A DNA stretch of 64,000 nucleotides from Paramecium octaurelia (Eukaryota > Ciliophora > Oligohymenophorea > Peniculida > Parameciidae). A program made the position numbers and the translations under genes. The stretch spans positions 206,149 to 270,148 of the forward strand of contig CAJJDP010000061.1 of assembly GCA_905182995.1 (NCBI GenBank), given 5' to 3'. The notes below the pieces were generated by a model. That model ran no database searches. It was given only the letters and a program-made list of their open reading frames with translations, and was not told where the DNA came from. Below, in pieces: positions 62,101 to 64,000 of the stretch. Position 1 is the first letter of the stretch, and every line of letters starts with the position of its first letter.

Positions 62101-63491
62101 CGAAATCTATAACATATCCCTAAGAAACAGCATTAATATTTTAATAAACTATTAATACACTTTTAAAATGGCTTATATCCTGGATGGATCAGCTGTAGCT
62201 GATAGTCCTTACGTATATTTTTAATATAGAAATTATCTGCCTATAAAAGAGAAATTCACAAATCTTAATGAGATAGTTTTGATCGACACGATGTAGAGAG
62301 CAACTAATATCAATGATTAAGTGAGGGTCATTTTTATCATAAGCATAACTATTCTGATTGCTTTTTTATCTTTAACCCTTTTATATTTTATCAGAATTAC
62401 TAGAAGTATCAATAAGTACTATGTTCTAATGCAAAATATCTCTAATTAATATATTGAAAATGACCTGATTCGGTTAAAGAGTCTAGCTGAGAAAATCAGC
62501 AAAGATCAAAATCTATTATTTAAATATTAATTTAGCTTATCTGAGAAGGAAAAGTTCTTCGAAAGTATTGCTGATAGGAACAGTACAATGAGAAGAATCA
62601 ATTAAAAGTTACAAGCTGTCAGCATGCAGGAAATTTATTATTATATATTTATCTTCGCAACTATATTACTAATAGGTGGAAATGGAATCTTAACCTTTTT
62701 TGAAGGTTAAACTTACTTAAACAAATACCCAGCTACATCACGCTTTTATAAAGCAGTTTCTGATATCGGCACTGATGTACCCACCATGTATGCTCAAAGA
62801 GATGTACTTTATGGGAGAGCTAATTTCCCTTTTTATACTTAAGTTGATATTGAAAATATTTTAAAAGAAATTGAAATGGCTATCAATCGAACTCAACTAT
62901 TTTCCAGTGAAGATTACAATTTCGACAAGTAATTTATGCTGTTAGTTTAGTTTCCTTGTGTCCGATTCATTCAAAGAATACTTTCAAACTTTGTAGGATA
63001 AAGATTTATGTGATTATATCCCAAATGAATTGCAAGAGCGTTCTAAAACTCTATGTCCTTTGGTAATGAGTCAGAATATGAAGAGAGGGTTAAAGGCAGT
63101 CTTAATTTATATAATCAATTTCATCAAGACAGATATGGAAATCAATAAATTTCAAGTGAGAACTTAAGCTAGTTTTCTAGAATTGGAGGGAGGATTTTTG
63201 GTTTCGAATCTTATTAAACTGATTAATGATAAGTTTAATGTGGATTTGATGAATTAAACCAAGTACTATATCTCAACAATTAATGTAATAGATTACTTTA
63301 TTTAGATACACAATATAATAGTTTTAATTTTACTATTCTTCATTGCACAAATCATTCTAACAGTTGTAGTCCAAAGATTAGCATACAAATTTCATCTTGT
63401 CAAAAGATTAACTTACTTACTACCTCAAAGAACTTTATTATTTGATGATGTTTATGAAAGAAACATCCGATAATTATTACAGCAACAATGA
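59128..63491 (+). CDS. large polytopic membrane protein with PAS-like domain (tmcB-like)
   Basis: 1,438 residues after introns of 25 and 22 nt. The first ~250 residues hold about six hydrophobic helices (SLLSLSYIYG, ILVMCNLYIINLF, VIVVLALAINIL, LYTLFIGLLRVA and others). A cytoplasmic helical region follows, then a PAS-like core with TLVITRCSNDASQFLH, GKSINCLIPPGIAEHHDKFV and TGKAKFMRKI, the arrangement seen in Dictyostelium tiny-macrocyst (tmc) B proteins. The C-terminal half has four or more further helices (FIISITILIAFLSL, YYYIFIFATILLIGG, IIVLILLFFIAQIIL) around extracellular loops. It is probably a sensory or channel-like membrane protein of a family expanded in ciliates. The specific ligand is unknown. 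Confidence 0.82.
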
Positions 63492-63569
63492 AATTATTAG
63501 AAATTTTGATCTCTTAATTTATAATCTGTTAGTTAAAGATTATCTTTTTTAGTGATTTTTAATTTTATA

Positions 63570-64000
63570 ATGCAGTATTAAAGTTGTTATTAAGAATAAT
63601 TTCACTTCTATTATTGGCTATAAAATTGTAGATCATTAAAATTTACTATCATTCCAAATTTCATATAAAACTATGGAAAAGAAAGAATAAACTTTAAATA
63701 TGCCATATATCAAAGCTTAATTGGCCCTTCTTTCCCTGTGTAAATCAAAATTGTCTAATATAATTATTAAATATAAATAATGGTTAAGTTGTATTAATTC
63801 AAAGAACAAAATAAGAATCTAAATTTAGGATATGAAATAATTCATAATTATTAGGAGTTCTCCAGTTCACAATATTATATGTTGATGCAAATAATTTTAT
63901 TTAGAAAAGTTTAAAGTTTAACTCATTTCTCATAGACATAGCAAAATGCGATATACTTTAACTATGTGTTAAAACAACTATCTTATCAATGCTTTGGTTT
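63570..64000 (+). CDS. possible gene running off the right edge
   Basis: Two overlapping plus-strand frames are TGA-free here. One opens at ATG 63570-63572 and runs to the window end. The other, from about 63,585, reads VVIKNNFTSIIGYKIVDHQN and LNMPYIKAQLALLSLCKSK, which looks more like protein, but lacks a start unless an intron lies just upstream. It may be the start of another large membrane-protein gene. Exons cannot be fixed without more sequence. Confidence 0.4.

Overview
The window reads as a ciliate somatic (macronuclear) chromosome, most likely Paramecium or a close relative. It is very A+T-rich. Long conserved reading frames are full of in-frame TAA and TAG codons where the families expect glutamine, and TGA is the only stop that ends them. 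Genes carry tiny introns, mostly 20-31 nt (a few 34-40), starting GTA and ending TAG (sometimes AAG or CAG). Genes are packed tightly: convergent stops lie as little as 7 bp apart and divergent starts as little as 16 bp. No tRNA, rRNA, CRISPR array or mobile element was recognised. All frames below were worked out by hand with the ciliate code. For almost every multi-exon model, coding length minus introns is divisible by three, an independent check on the splicing.

Layout. 1-6.7 kb: a polytopic Cys-rich membrane protein, two divergent LRR genes and a small membrane protein. 7.1-20.8 kb: four protein kinases (STK32-like, ULK-like with EF-hand, a degenerate-motif kinase and an AGC kinase) interleaved with a secreted EF-hand protein, the splicing factor SF1/BBP, small coiled-coil genes and the emptiest stretch of the window (15,964-17,566). 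20.8-31.4 kb: CFAP418, a SAPS-like phosphatase-regulator candidate, a long coiled-coil protein, TVP23, an EF-hand protein, PIGM and a helical-repeat protein. 31.4-36.9 kb: a 1,767-residue single-pass surface protein. 37.1-50.2 kb is rich in cytoskeleton and cilium genes: coiled-coil protein, alveolin, a motor-dead kinesin beside an intact kinesin, DNAAF5-like, TPR protein and CFAP119. 50.2-58.2 kb: small uncharacterised genes, a TLDc protein, glutaryl-CoA dehydrogenase and a ULK-like kinase with six EF-hands. 59.1-63.5 kb: a large PAS-like polytopic membrane protein. A further frame runs off the right edge.

There is no operon logic; genes alternate strand. Several genes nevertheless share a theme of cilia, cortex and calcium signalling: CFAP418, CFAP119, DNAAF5, alveolin, two kinesins and several EF-hand proteins, two of them kinases. 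The most novel-looking items are the tandem active/inactive kinesin pair, the two ULK-type kinases with EF-hand arrays of different length, a kinase gene with three frame-preserving introns that lack stops, and an unexplained frame change in an LRR gene that could be a retained eliminated sequence.
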